DNA from: CAVUPF01 sp963803755
Lineage (GTDB): Bacteria > Actinomycetota > Thermoleophilia > Solirubrobacterales > 70-9
NCBI GenBank assembly: GCA_963803755.1
Contig: CAWDNP010000011.1
Coordinates: 1-64,000 of the forward strand
Direction: 5' to 3'
DNA length: 64,000 nucleotides
Shown here: one piece after another, positions 11,844 to 20,105 of the stretch
How positions within the stretch are numbered: position 1 is the first letter of the stretch
Layout of the letters: the number at the start of each line of letters is the position of its first letter
Translations under genes and position numbers: made by a program
The notes under the pieces: model-generated
Told to the model about the DNA's origin: nothing
Databases searched by the model: none
The model's input: only the letters and a program-made list of their open reading frames with translations

Positions 11844-13133
11844 TCAGTCCTCCTCGTCGAGATAGAAGACCTCCTTCGGCGCCGCGACCTCGACCGCTTC
11901 CGGCGCTCGGTCCAGTGCCTGGGACTCGGGCAGGGCGCCCTGCCCCCCAGCCGGCGCCGGCTCGATCGCCACCTTGGCGGCACGGCCGCGGCGGATCACC
12001 CAGGCTGTGCCGGTCGGCAAGCTGCGGATCTGGTCAGGATCGACCTTCGGCCGCTCCTCCTGGCGGGCAAAGCCCTCACGGCTGTGAACGCCCTCCTCAT
12101 AGCGGTGACTCAGTGAGATCTTCTGCCTGTTGCCTGCCATCGCGGCGATCTCCTCGGGCTCGTTGACCGCGTGGACGATCACCGTCTCGACCGAGGCGAG
12201 GATGCGGTCGCGCTGGATGCGCGGGCCCATCCCCGACGGGGTCTGGGGGACCAGCACCATGGAGGTGTTGAAGCTGCGCGCCTGCTCGACCTTCATCGCC
12301 ACGTCAGAAGAAGCAGCGATGGCGGAAAACTCATCGACGAAGAGCACGCACCGACGCTCGCGGTCCTTGCGCTGGGTGAAGTAATGGGCGAAGTCGGCAA
12401 AGAGCAGGCAGGCGGTCCCCGCCGCGTCCTCACCGAGCGCCACGGAGTCGAGCAGCAAGTAGGCCGCGTCGGCGTCGTCCCACGACCAATCGCCGTCCAG
12501 CGCGCAGCCAAGCTGGCCGAAGAAGGCCTCATAGCGCAACCGCACCTGGCTGACCTTGTCGCGCGGGAGAGAGAGCACGGCGCTGCTCGGACCGTGGGCG
12601 TTAAGCAGCAGCTCGTAGTCGAGGCGCATCAACAGCTCGGCGCTCGAGCGAGGCGGACCGTCAGGGTGCTTGCAGGCCAACTGCAGCACGGTCTTAGCGA
12701 TGTCGCGGTAGTAGGCGGCCGGCCCCTCGGGGACGAACTCGACCACCTCCAGGAGCCGGTTGGCGATGCCGCGCCAGTCACCGCGCCAAGCGTCGAAGGG
12801 CTCGTTGGGGAAGACCCGCACGCTGCGGCCCGCCTCGCGCATCCGCGCCACAAAGCGCTCGGCCGAGCCGCGGTCTCCCTTCGCGTCGAGATAGAGCACC
12901 TGCGCGTCGGTCTTAACGGCCACCTCGTCGGCAATCCGGATCGAGGTCTCGGTCTTACCGGTGCCGCTTGCGCCGAGGATCACCGCGTGGCGGCACATGT
13001 CCTCGAAGGGCCAGATCAGGCTGCCGCCAGCCCCCATCGGCAGCGCCCGCTCGCCGGCCAGGCGGCGGCCGAGCACGACGCCCTCGGGGACAGGCGGCGG
13101 GGAATCCGCCAATTGGCGTCGCCGCCTCAGCAT
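11844..13133 (-). CDS. VirD4/TraG-type conjugative coupling ATPase, cytosolic form
   Basis: 429-residue RecA-fold ATPase. Walker A is GASGTGKT at residues 54-61, Walker B is RCVLFVDEF near 260-270 followed by the sensor-like VLVPQTPSGMG; YLDAKGD after Walker A and the C-terminal LPTGTAWVIRRGRA match TraG/TraD/VirD4 coupling proteins. Unlike classical VirD4 it has no N-terminal transmembrane helices, as in some actinobacterial elements. Such proteins bring DNA to a transfer channel. It lies between two winged-helix genes, overlapping the upstream one by 7 bp and preceding the downstream one by 3 bp. No relaxase or type IV secretion channel gene is seen nearby. Confidence 0.8.
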   Translation of the reverse strand: MLRRRRQLADSPPPVPEGVVLGRRLAGERALPMGAGGSLIWPFEDMCRHAVILGASGTGKTETSIRIADEVAVKTDAQVLYLDAKGDRGSAERFVARMREAGRSVRVFPNEPFDAWRGDWRGIANRLLEVVEFVPEGPAAYYRDIAKTVLQLACKHPDGPPRSSAELLMRLDYELLLNAHGPSSAVLSLPRDKVSQVRLRYEAFFGQLGCALDGDWSWDDADAAYLLLDSVALGEDAAGTACLLFADFAHYFTQRKDRERRCVLFVDEFSAIAASSDVAMKVEQARSFNTSMVLVPQTPSGMGPRIQRDRILASVETVIVHAVNEPEEIAAMAGNRQKISLSHRYEEGVHSREGFARQEERPKVDPDQIRSLPTGTAWVIRRGRAAKVAIEPAPAGGQGALPESQALDRAPEAVEVAAPKEVFYLDEED

Positions 13134-13795
13134 GGCTGCACCTGCGAAATGCGGCGCACGATCAGCTTCGGCCAGCGGCCCTCCGCCTGCACCCGCTTCA
13201 TCAGACGGTACGGGCGGGGGGCGCAGAAGTAGAGCACCGCGTCGTAGCGGTCGCTGAGCTGCGCGACGATCTGGTGGATCTCGCTGTTGCGCTTTCGCGA
13301 CAGCTCGACCTCAATGACGTGGCGCTCGGCGCCGATCTCAAAGACCGCGTCGGGGAGGTGCTCGCTGGGGTCGCGCTGGCGGAAGACAGCTCGCTCGGAA
13401 AGCCAGCGCCCCTTCGGCGCCCGTTCGGCGAGATGTAGGCGGACCTCATTGACAGCCCGGCGGTGGGCCAGGATCGCCACGTCGGGGGCCTTATAGGGGA
13501 AGCCGGTGCCGGCGAGGCGAGCGCCTCGGTAGCTGGGCCAGAACCAGGGGTGATCGCGGATCAGGAAACGGCGGTGCTCGACCGCGCCCGCGGCTTCGAG
13601 GCCATGCAGCGTCGCCACGCCCTCGGCGAGCGAAACGCCGAGGAAGCGCGCCAGCTGGTCGAGCGGGACAGCCGTCTGCTCGGAGAGCAGGCGCAGCGCT
13701 AGGAGCTCCTCAGCACTCGGCTCGCGGTAGCGCTCGCTGCGTCGAGGGCGGCGCGCGGCCTTCGAGGCGTTGCTTGACTCTGGCTGGGCGTGCAT
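13127..13795 (-). CDS. winged-helix replication-relaxation-like protein (copy A)
   Basis: 222 residues, first gene of a three-gene operon with the VirD4-like ATPase. The N-terminal winged helix (SAEELLALRLLSEQTAVPL, DQLARFLGVSLAEGVATLHG) is followed by RRAVNEVRLHLAERAPKGRW and the strands AVFEIGAERHVIEVELSRK, closely matching copy B at 11151-11840. The ATG at 13795 directly follows a hairpin (GCACGCC/GGCGTGC inside GGCGAC/GTCGCC) with no clear Shine-Dalgarno sequence. DNA-binding by the winged helix is likely; the function of the C-terminal domain is unknown. Confidence 0.65.
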   Translation of the reverse strand: MHAQPESSNASKAARRPRRSERYREPSAEELLALRLLSEQTAVPLDQLARFLGVSLAEGVATLHGLEAAGAVEHRRFLIRDHPWFWPSYRGARLAGTGFPYKAPDVAILAHRRAVNEVRLHLAERAPKGRWLSERAVFRQRDPSEHLPDAVFEIGAERHVIEVELSRKRNSEIHQIVAQLSDRYDAVLYFCAPRPYRLMKRVQAEGRWPKLIVRRISQVQPC

Positions 13796-13938
13796 AAGGC
13801 GACGAACGCACGCCTCTGGCGTGCCATCCTGAGAGTCGCCGCACGCCCAGCGTCAAGCCGACGACGGGGCTCTCGCGCCGCCGCCGCTCGCGGTCGGGCG
13901 CTGGCCCACTGGTCGCTGCATCCGTCGCTGACTTGAAG

Positions 13939-14077
13939 GCCGCAAAAGGATCGCACCGGCGGCGATCCCTGCAAGCCCTGAAGGGCTCCTTGCGGCCCTC
14001 CCCTGCGGCTCGGGTTCCGGGATCGCCTGTCCGGCGCATTGCGGCCTTCGTCAACTCAGCGACGGAGGAGGCATGCG
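13939..14077 (+). ncRNA. structured leader, class 1, before the split sigma gene
   Basis: An outer stem joins GGCCGCAA (13938-13945) to TTGCGGCC (14038-14045) with further pairing through CGGCGATCCC/GGGATCGCC. Inside, GCAAGCCCT-ga-AGGGCTCCTTGC forms a hairpin, followed by GGCC and GGGTTCCGGG. A second hairpin, CCTTCGTC/GACGGAGG, covers the Shine-Dalgarno GGAGGAGG of the gene that starts at 14078. The same architecture with compensating base changes precedes the intact sigma gene (33595-33745), and the core recurs at 28328-28490. Confidence 0.6.
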
Positions 14078-14269
14078 ATGGGCACCGCAGCACCAGCACC
14101 CGGCAACGCGCGGCAGAGCGGGGTCGAGGCACTCGCCGAGCAGCTCTACGATGCCCATCGGGCACGTCTTCTCGCGATCGCCCGGCGCAACTGCGGCGGC
14201 GCCGAGGAGGCCGAGGAGGCGTTACAAGACGCCCTCCGGCGCTGCTTCACACTGCCCTCCTTGTTCCTG

Positions 14270-16465
14270 TCATTGATCAAACAGTCCAGCCTCGGCGCCT
14301 GAGACCCGAATCCTGAGCCCTTTGCGGCGGCCCTTGGTCACCTGGATGGCCTCAAGCTCGCCGCGTTGGACCTTATGCAACACGGTCTGCCGGGCGACCC
14401 CGAGCCGCTTCGCCGCCGCGTCGAGAGCGAGGAAGCCGTCGGGGACCTCGGGCATGAAGCGGGCGCGGACCTCATCGGTGAGGCGCACTCTCCACGGTGC
14501 GTAGGCCGTGGTCTGTTCGCCGGGAAGAAGCCCCTCGCGCAGCCACCTATAGACCGTGGCCCCCGAGACGCCCAGCTCGGAGGCCGCCTGCTCGATGCTG
14601 AGCGTCTCGGCGCTTGGGTCGGGCGGCGGCGCGGCGGGTATTCGGTGCTTCTTGCGCACGCTGCGGACACGCTCCTGGGTGAACGGCAGCCCGGCGCCGG
14701 TGCGCCGCCCCTGGCGGCTGAGGACCAAGGCGATCTCGCGATCGCCGTGGTGGACGGCGAGCGCCCGCACCAGCTCCACGGTCCCCTCGGGGGTGCGTTT
14801 GCTCACCGCGCCGCAGGCCGGCAGCGGCACGGTCAGCTCGGTGCGCGCCCCGCCCTCCCAGGCGACCTCGAGCGCGGCGCGGCGCGGCTCCTGGCGGACG
14901 GTGACGACCACCTCCGCGACAAGCGTGCGCAGCAGCTCCTTGCGCTCGCGTGCCGTGGTGCTCGGCGCCTCCCAGAGCCTCGGCAGCTCGCGGGCGAGCC
15001 CGGCCAGCGCCGCCTGCTCGGCGGGGCTCAGGGGCTCGGGGCGGCGGCACTCGAGCTCGGCGAGCGAGCGGCGCTCGCGCTCCGCCTCGGTCAGCGCCTC
15101 CTCCAGGCGCGCCTCCAGGGTCCGCCCGACGAGCCGGTTCTCGGGCTCGCAGGCGTCGAACTGGCGCTGCGCCCGGTCGGCCTCGAACTGGGCACGCTCG
15201 ACGGCGAGGCGCTGGCCGGCGAGCCGCTCTGCGTGCTGGTGCTCGAGCTCCTCGATCGCCTGCGCCGAGGCGCCGACGCTGGCCGGGGTGACCGCCTCCA
15301 GGAACGCCTCGGAGATCGCCTTCTCCAGCCGGTAGCCGCCGATCGTCTGGCAGTTGCGGAGGGTCGGGTGCACGTGGGGCCCGCGCGTGCACCCATACCA
15401 CGGGAGCCGGCCGCCCTTGCCCGAGTAGCGGACCTTCATCCGCCGCCCGCAGCGCCCGCAGCGAACGATGCCCTGCAGCAGGGCCACTCCCTCGCGGGGC
15501 GCGCCGCCCCCTTCGCCCTTGGGCCTCATGTTGGCGCGCAACCGCTTGCGCGTCGCCAGGTAGGCCTCCCAGGAGACATAGCCGGGATGGTGATCGGGGA
15601 TGCAGACGGACCACTGCTCCAGCGGCATTTCGGGGCGGCGCTCGCGCACCTGCCCCTGCTCGTCGAGCCTCCTCTCGGTGCGGGTTCGCCCGAAGACGAA
15701 GGCCCCGGCGTAGGTGGGGTTGATCAGGAGGTTGCGCACGGTGGGGTAGTCGGCGCGCCCCCAGCGCACCCGTCGTCGCCCGGGGGCGCGCCTGGGCAGC
15801 TGCTGGCCCTCGGCAATCAGCTCGGCCACCACTTGGCGGGCGGAGCCGAGCGCTGCCCAGAGCGAGAAGACGCGCCCGATCGCCTGGCGGATCTGCTCGT
15901 CGGCGCAGAGCACGATCGCCTCGTCCTCGGCACGATCGAAGCCCACCGGCAGGTGCTGGACCAGCTCGCCGCGCTCTGCCTTGCTGCGCGTGCCGCCCTG
16001 CAGGCGGGCCCGGATCAGGTGCAGCTCGGCCTCCGACATCGTCCCCTTCAGGCCGAGCAGCATGCGGTCGTTGAAGTCCTGCGGCGAGTAGATGCCATCG
16101 GAGTCGGCGATCAGCGTCGCGGTCAGCGCGCAGAGGTCAAGCAGCTGGTGCCAGTCGGCCGAGGAGCGTGCCAGGCGGGAGACCTCGAGCGCCAGCACGA
16201 TCCCGACCTTGCCCAGGCCGACCTCGGCGGCCAGCTCGCGGAACCCCACCCTGCCCTCGGTCGAGGCGCCGGAGCGGCCGAGGTCCTCATCGACGACGGT
16301 GACCGAGGACGCTGGCCAGCCCAGCTCGATCGCCCGCTCGCGAAGCGCGTACTGGCGGGCGCGGGACTCGTGGTTTCGTTCCACCTGGGTGAGGGTCGAC
16401 TGGCGCACGTAGACGAACGCGCGGCGGCGGCGCTGGTCGGTGGTGATCTTGGAGCGGTCACTCAT
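14270..16465 (-). CDS. large serine recombinase
   Basis: 731 residues. The resolvase catalytic domain comes first, with nucleophile Ser23 in FVYVRQSTLTQVERN, then LALEVSRLARSSADWHQLL and the LKGTMSEAELHLIRARL helix. Next are the recombinase domain (YPTVRNLLINPTYAGAFVFG), a zinc ribbon (CGRCGRR ... YGCTR ... C), a long coiled coil (about residues 405-500), and two C-terminal MerR-like helix-turn-helix motifs (IEQAASELGVSGATVYRWL and LDAAAKRLGVARQTVLHKVQ). The HTH tail is typical of transposon-type rather than phage integrases. Start ATGA overlaps the ends of both upstream small frames, indicating coupled translation. No broken motif is visible. Confidence 0.95.
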   Translation of the reverse strand: MSDRSKITTDQRRRRAFVYVRQSTLTQVERNHESRARQYALRERAIELGWPASSVTVVDEDLGRSGASTEGRVGFRELAAEVGLGKVGIVLALEVSRLARSSADWHQLLDLCALTATLIADSDGIYSPQDFNDRMLLGLKGTMSEAELHLIRARLQGGTRSKAERGELVQHLPVGFDRAEDEAIVLCADEQIRQAIGRVFSLWAALGSARQVVAELIAEGQQLPRRAPGRRRVRWGRADYPTVRNLLINPTYAGAFVFGRTRTERRLDEQGQVRERRPEMPLEQWSVCIPDHHPGYVSWEAYLATRKRLRANMRPKGEGGGAPREGVALLQGIVRCGRCGRRMKVRYSGKGGRLPWYGCTRGPHVHPTLRNCQTIGGYRLEKAISEAFLEAVTPASVGASAQAIEELEHQHAERLAGQRLAVERAQFEADRAQRQFDACEPENRLVGRTLEARLEEALTEAERERRSLAELECRRPEPLSPAEQAALAGLARELPRLWEAPSTTARERKELLRTLVAEVVVTVRQEPRRAALEVAWEGGARTELTVPLPACGAVSKRTPEGTVELVRALAVHHGDREIALVLSRQGRRTGAGLPFTQERVRSVRKKHRIPAAPPPDPSAETLSIEQAASELGVSGATVYRWLREGLLPGEQTTAYAPWRVRLTDEVRARFMPEVPDGFLALDAAAKRLGVARQTVLHKVQRGELEAIQVTKGRRKGLRIRVSGAEAGLFDQ

Positions 16466-16607
16466 CGCGCTCGGCCTCCACGATCTGCGCCAAAAGGCGC
16501 GCCAGCCTCAGCGTCACCTCGACCTGAGTCGCCACCGGCAGCGTCTCCCAGACCGCCGCCGGCGCCACCGTCTGCTCGCCCGTCGCGAGCGCCAGCTGTC
16601 CCGACAT
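16458..16607 (-). CDS. small helical protein between the DUF5372-like gene and the recombinase
   Basis: 49 residues from ATG at 16607, MSGQLALATGEQTVAPAAVW then ETLPVATQVEVTLRLARLLA and QIVEAERDE. A strong GGAGG ribosome-binding site lies 9 bases before the ATG, and the stop overlaps the recombinase start by 8 bases. Small proteins with a W-x-x-LP...ARLLA pattern commonly sit in this position in recombinase elements. The longer frame of the gene upstream overlaps it completely. Role unknown; possibly an accessory factor for recombination. Confidence 0.65.
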   Translation of the reverse strand: MSGQLALATGEQTVAPAAVWETLPVATQVEVTLRLARLLAQIVEAERDE

Positions 16608-16944
16608 CTTCTCCACCTCCGTTTTTGGTGGAGGCTCGAACGCGCCGCGGACGACGTTCCCTCAGTCGCTCGCCGCGATCGAGCAGCGCCCGCCAGGCCG
16701 GCGGCGAGGCGATCGCGCCCAGCGGCGGTTCGGGCTCCTCGCCGCAGGGTAGGTCGGTCCAGTGCGGCGGGATCGCCGACCGGGTGCCGTCGGGCAACTC
16801 GCAAACGAGTTCGGTACCGCTCCCGTTGTTCTTCCATCCCCGCACCTTGAGCGTGGCATCGCGCAGGTCGGCGGGCGCGTTGACCAGCCGCACTTGCTCC
16901 GGCAGGGGATCGAGATGATGAGTAGTGCGATTGGTACTCGTCAT
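16462..16944 (-). CDS. DUF5372-like accessory protein of the recombinase element
   Basis: Frame of 160 residues from ATG at 16944. The first 70 or so hold the recognisable part: VRLVNAPADLRDATLKVRGW, TELVCELPDGTRSAIPPHWT, a small beta domain of the kind (DUF5372-like) found upstream of such recombinases. The remainder (from about residue 105) is Gly/Ala/Arg-rich and overlaps the 49-residue gene in another frame, so the functional protein may be shorter in effect. The start codon lies across the element's right junction, with its last bases in host sigma sequence, so expression may depend on the insertion site. Confidence 0.5.
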   Translation of the reverse strand: MTSTNRTTHHLDPLPEQVRLVNAPADLRDATLKVRGWKNNGSGTELVCELPDGTRSAIPPHWTDLPCGEEPEPPLGAIASPPAWRALLDRGERLRERRPRRVRASTKNGGGEDVGTAGARDGRADGGAGGGLGDAAGGDSGRGDAEAGAPFGADRGGRAR

Positions 16945-17335
16945 CCTCTTCATCGAGCACTTCGACCCCGAGAGCGATTCGCCGCCGCTCGCCTGGCTCA
17001 CCCTGACGCTGAAGCGCCGCTGCTGGGCGCTTTACCGCCTGCGGCGACGGAGCTGGCAGCAGCGCTCCGAGCGTGACGGCGAGAGCTGCTCGGACGAGGA
17101 GCTGCTCGGCGGCTCCGCCCGCCACCCCGACGACCTCCTCGACCTTGCCGAGGAGGTCGTGACAACGCGCAGCCGCCTGGCCGAGTTAAAGCGCGACGAG
17201 CGCCGGGCGCTCTCGCTGCTCGCCCTCGGCTACAGCTACCGCGAGATCTGCGAGCTGACAAGTTGGACGTATACGAAGGTGAACCGGTGCATTGCCGAGG
17301 GGCGGGCGGCACTCCGGAGGCAGTGCGCCGAGTGA

Positions 17336-17667
17336 AGGCAGGAAGCTGACTCGTCGTGGCTCCGAGCGTCGTAGGCGACTTATGGGCGTCGGCCCGGCTG
17401 GCCGCCCTTCGCGCATAGGCACTCTCTCGGTAGTGCGACGGTGGGAACTTCACGACGAAGGCCGCGGACACCGCCGCTCCTCGTCGAGCCCAAGCGACGT
17501 TGGCTCCGACCATGAGTTCTGCATTGCTCTGCCGAAGCGGAAGCGCGACCCCTGTTGGCGGAACGCGGACAGCCTGCCAATCGGCTGATGTCCTCAAAGG
17601 CAAGGCTGCCTAAGAACGCCTACGTGATCTCATTCGGGCAGCTAACTCAATAGCGAATAAGATTCGG
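17336..17667. other. gap between the split sigma gene and the methyltransferase
   Basis: 332 bp with no supported gene on either strand; overlapping open frames have no recognisable content. The last 40 bases before the methyltransferase (AACTCAATAGCGAATAAGATT) are locally AT-rich and may hold its promoter. Confidence 0.4.
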
Positions 17668-18435
17668 ATGCTCAAGCGATCTATGGCGACCCATAACGAC
17701 ACCGCGTCCTTCTTCGACGGCACCGCCGATATGTATGACGAGTGGTTTTTGCGTGACGTCCACTACATGGATCTACTCGCGTCGATCGCACGCCGGCTTC
17801 GCAACTACGAACCCCGGCATATTCTCGAGTTGGGATGCGGGACGGGCAATCTTTCGATCCTGCTCGCCAAGCAATTTCAGCAGACCCACGTAAGGGCGAT
17901 CGATATCTCTCAGGAGCTACTCGGCCAAGCTGCCACGAAGTGTGCCGCCTTCCCGAATGTCACGTTCGAGATGCAGGACATGCTTAGCGCCGTAAGCGAT
18001 CTGCCCGATCGAACCTGTGTAGTCGCAAATTACTCCCTTCACCATCTCTCCGACGTAGAGAAGACTCTGCTCTGCGGGAAGCTCGGGGACACTCTCGCCC
18101 CCGGCGGCGCCGTGCTGATCGGGGATGTCTTTTACCCCCCCCCCCCCCCCCCCCCCCGAGCCCCTGGTGACGAGGAAAGCGCCCGCGCTGACGCTGTCTT
18201 AGAGCTCTTCCACGCGCGAGCCCAGTACTACCTCTCGGTAGTAGGACTCGACCGCTGCGTTTTCGAGATCGAACATCTCCCGCTGGTCCTTCAGCGTCAG
18301 CGGGAGCACCTCGTTCAGCGAGGCTTCTGGTCCGGGCTCGCGGTAGCGCATGGGCTTTTGCCCATCGCCGACGAGCCAATTGGCCCTGCAGAGCTTGGCA
18401 ACCTACTGGTGGAGCTCGTACCGAGTGCCACTTGA
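17668..18435 (+). CDS. class I SAM-dependent methyltransferase with an internal 23-C tract
   Basis: 255 residues. Motif I ILELGCGTGNLSILLA is at about 52-67, the ribose-binding acidic end of strand 2 is VRAIDIS, and motif IV-V is VVANYSLHHLSDVEKTLLCG, as in UbiE/Methyltransf_25-type small-molecule methyltransferases. After GDVFY the gene contains an uninterrupted run of 23 C (18135-18157) coding seven Pro; the frame after it (ADAVLELFHARAQYYLSVVG) is natural protein, so the present length is the in-frame one. Loss or gain of one C would stop translation within a few to about 15 codons. It overlaps the SIR2 gene start by 11 bp and leads the cluster. Substrate unknown. Confidence 0.8.
   Translation: MLKRSMATHNDTASFFDGTADMYDEWFLRDVHYMDLLASIARRLRNYEPRHILELGCGTGNLSILLAKQFQQTHVRAIDISQELLGQAATKCAAFPNVTFEMQDMLSAVSDLPDRTCVVANYSLHHLSDVEKTLLCGKLGDTLAPGGAVLIGDVFYPPPPPPPRAPGDEESARADAVLELFHARAQYYLSVVGLDRCVFEIEHLPLVLQRQREHLVQRGFWSGLAVAHGLLPIADEPIGPAELGNLLVELVPSAT
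18135..18157. repeat. homopolymer tract of 23 cytosines inside a coding region
   Basis: Counted directly from the sequence: 6 C, then 10 C, then 7 C across three blocks. Such tracts slip during replication and switch genes on and off in other bacteria; it could also mark a sequencing problem. Confidence 0.95.
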
Positions 18436-20074
18436 CCCACAGGACATCGAGCGCGAGCTCGTGCTTGCGCGCTGCGCGGAGCAACTGCGCAGCGCGCCAG
18501 GGCACTATGCCTTCTTGCTCGGAGCCGGGATGTCAGCGGGAGCCGGCATTCCACTCGGTGGAGCGATCGTCACGATGCTCCGCCAACGCCTAGTCGAAGA
18601 GCTGCGACGCGACATCTCCCCCAAAGCGGGCGAAAGTCTGTTTCAGGAGCTTGGCTGGTTCCAGGATCCCAAGAGCGAATACAGCGAGGCCCTTCTGCGA
18701 GCGTTTTCGTCCGATCATGAGAGACAGAGCTTCTTTCGCGAGCTGGTCGCCGGGAAGATGCCGACGCTTGCGCACTACTACCTGGCCAGCATCATCGCCA
18801 GCGGTCACTGCAATCTGGTGCTGACGACGAACTTCGATGACTTGCTCGAGAAGGCATTGGTAAGTCTGCGCCTGAGCGAATTCAACGTAATCGCCCATGC
18901 GACCGAGACGGAATACGTTTCTGTCAATCCGGAGATGGTGACGGTCGTGAAGCTTCACGGCCACTATACGTTCCCGCAGCTGTCCAACCTCGCCGAGGAA
19001 GACGCAAAAGCTCCAAAGCCAGCTGCGCAAGTACTTCGAATTTCTGATGCGCGACCATGGCCTGATAGTTGCTGGCTACGCGGGCCGCGACCGCAGCATC
19101 ATGGGCCCGATCACCCGCTCGCTGCGGGATCGCACGATCCCGCGCGGGGTCGTCTGGTGCGTCCGCAAGAGCGAAGCTACCGCGCGAACGAGCTACCTCC
19201 AAGAGCTGGAGCGCCTGGGCGCCGGGAACGTCCGCTTCCTGAGCATTCAGGACATGGACGATTTCTACCGTGACCTGCACACGCGTCTGAATCTGCCCGA
19301 GAACCGGGTTCTCGACGCACTCTCCGCGGAGCGACATCGTTACCAACAGCAAAAGATGCTCCAGCGCCTCGCCAGCGGAATGAGCCTGGACCTGCAGGAG
19401 ACGGCCATCGACAACGACTTACGCTACCTGCGAATCCAGCGCCATGACGAAGTCGACATGCTGGAGAACTCGATGCGCTCCACGCGCCGCCTGCGCGTCC
19501 GCAACCTGGGTTCAGCCCCGGTCTCCAGCCTGCGCCATTCCGAGTACGGTGAGAACAAGATCTCGCACACCGCCCTGTCGCTGTCGGGCCGGTGCGTCGA
19601 GACCGGTGAGAGCCTTGAGTTCCGCCCGCTCGGCGATCCGAGCATTTCGTTCTGCCGTGCCTTCGAGATGGTGTTGCCCTCGGCACTCGAGCCGGGCCAG
19701 GAAGAACGGAGGTCGAGTACCGGTTGGAGTGGCCCGGCGAGCCCGTGCACTACGGCCAGCAACCGCATTCGCAGAGCATCTCCCTGATCCGCTACCGGCG
19801 AGGCGTGGAGCGCCTCGAGTTCCGCGTTGCCGTCCGCAGCACCCCCGACGCACCGATGAGCCGAGCGTGGGTGTTCGGACTTAGCGACGGCTACCGGGAG
19901 CATCAGATCGTCGAGGACTCGGCGGTAGAGGAGGTCTCGGGAAGGTTCCAATTCGAGTTCAACGTCGATGGCCCGAAGGACTGCCTGTACATGCTCCATT
20001 ACCTGTTGGCCCCGGATCTTGGTGGGGCTCTCAGTGCCCTCGGCGCAGGCGAACCCGTTCAGCGTGTGTCCTAA
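18425..20074 (+). CDS. SIR2-like NAD-binding domain protein with C-terminal beta domain (two frameshifts)
   Basis: SIR2-fold proteins of this type commonly hydrolyse NAD in anti-phage defence. From GTG at 18425: FLLGAGMSAGAGIPLG (residues 30-45), LTTNFDDLLEKAL near 134 (catalytic Asn), VKLHGH near 176 (catalytic His) and GYAGRDRSIMG near 218, all intact. The protein is read in three frames: a surplus base in GCAAAAG at about 19008-19012 shifts to the frame of LQSQLRKYFEFLMRDHGLI, and an indel near 19700 shifts to TEVEYRLEWPGEPVHYG. Net length with both corrected is about 549 residues. The C-terminal half is beta-rich and unrecognised. Either sequence errors or a recently inactivated gene. Overlaps the methyltransferase stop, so they are one operon. 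Confidence 0.75.
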
Positions 20075-20105
20075 CTTCGCCACTCGACCTCGCAGCGGGG
20101 GGTGG

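Larger units (their letters stand above)
14237..16942. mobile_element. 2.7-kb serine-recombinase transposable element inserted in a sigma gene
   Basis: The ends are inferred by comparison with the intact sigma paralogue. The dinucleotide TC occurs at both junctions (14235-14236 and 16941-16942); crossing over there restores GACGCC-C-TC-ATCCTC, an uninterrupted frame (DALILFIEHF beside paralogue DAFILFLEHF). A 2-bp non-palindromic core is what large serine recombinases use. Cargo is the recombinase plus two small upstream genes, all on the minus strand, opposite to the host gene. No terminal inverted repeats were seen, as expected for this class. Confidence 0.8.
14078..17335 (+). pseudogene. 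sigma-70-family-like gene split by a serine-recombinase element
   Basis: Exon-like part 1 (14078-14236) starts MGTAAPAPGNARQSG and runs to EEAEEALQDAL; part 2 (16941-17335) resumes with ILFIEHFDPESDSPPLAW and ends with the region-4-like helix-turn-helix YSYREICELTSWTYTKVNRC. Joined after removing 2706 bp they read without gap against the intact paralogue at 33043-33594 (EEALQDAFILFLEHFDP). The gene would encode a small ECF-like sigma factor of about 184 residues. Ribosome-binding site GGAGGAGG lies 7 bases before the ATG. As it stands it cannot make a full protein unless the element excises. Confidence 0.85.

Noticed and set aside
14366..16918. 850-residue open frame antisense to the serine recombinase
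   Set aside because: Shadow frame with no motif; the recombinase on the other strand has all catalytic and zinc motifs.
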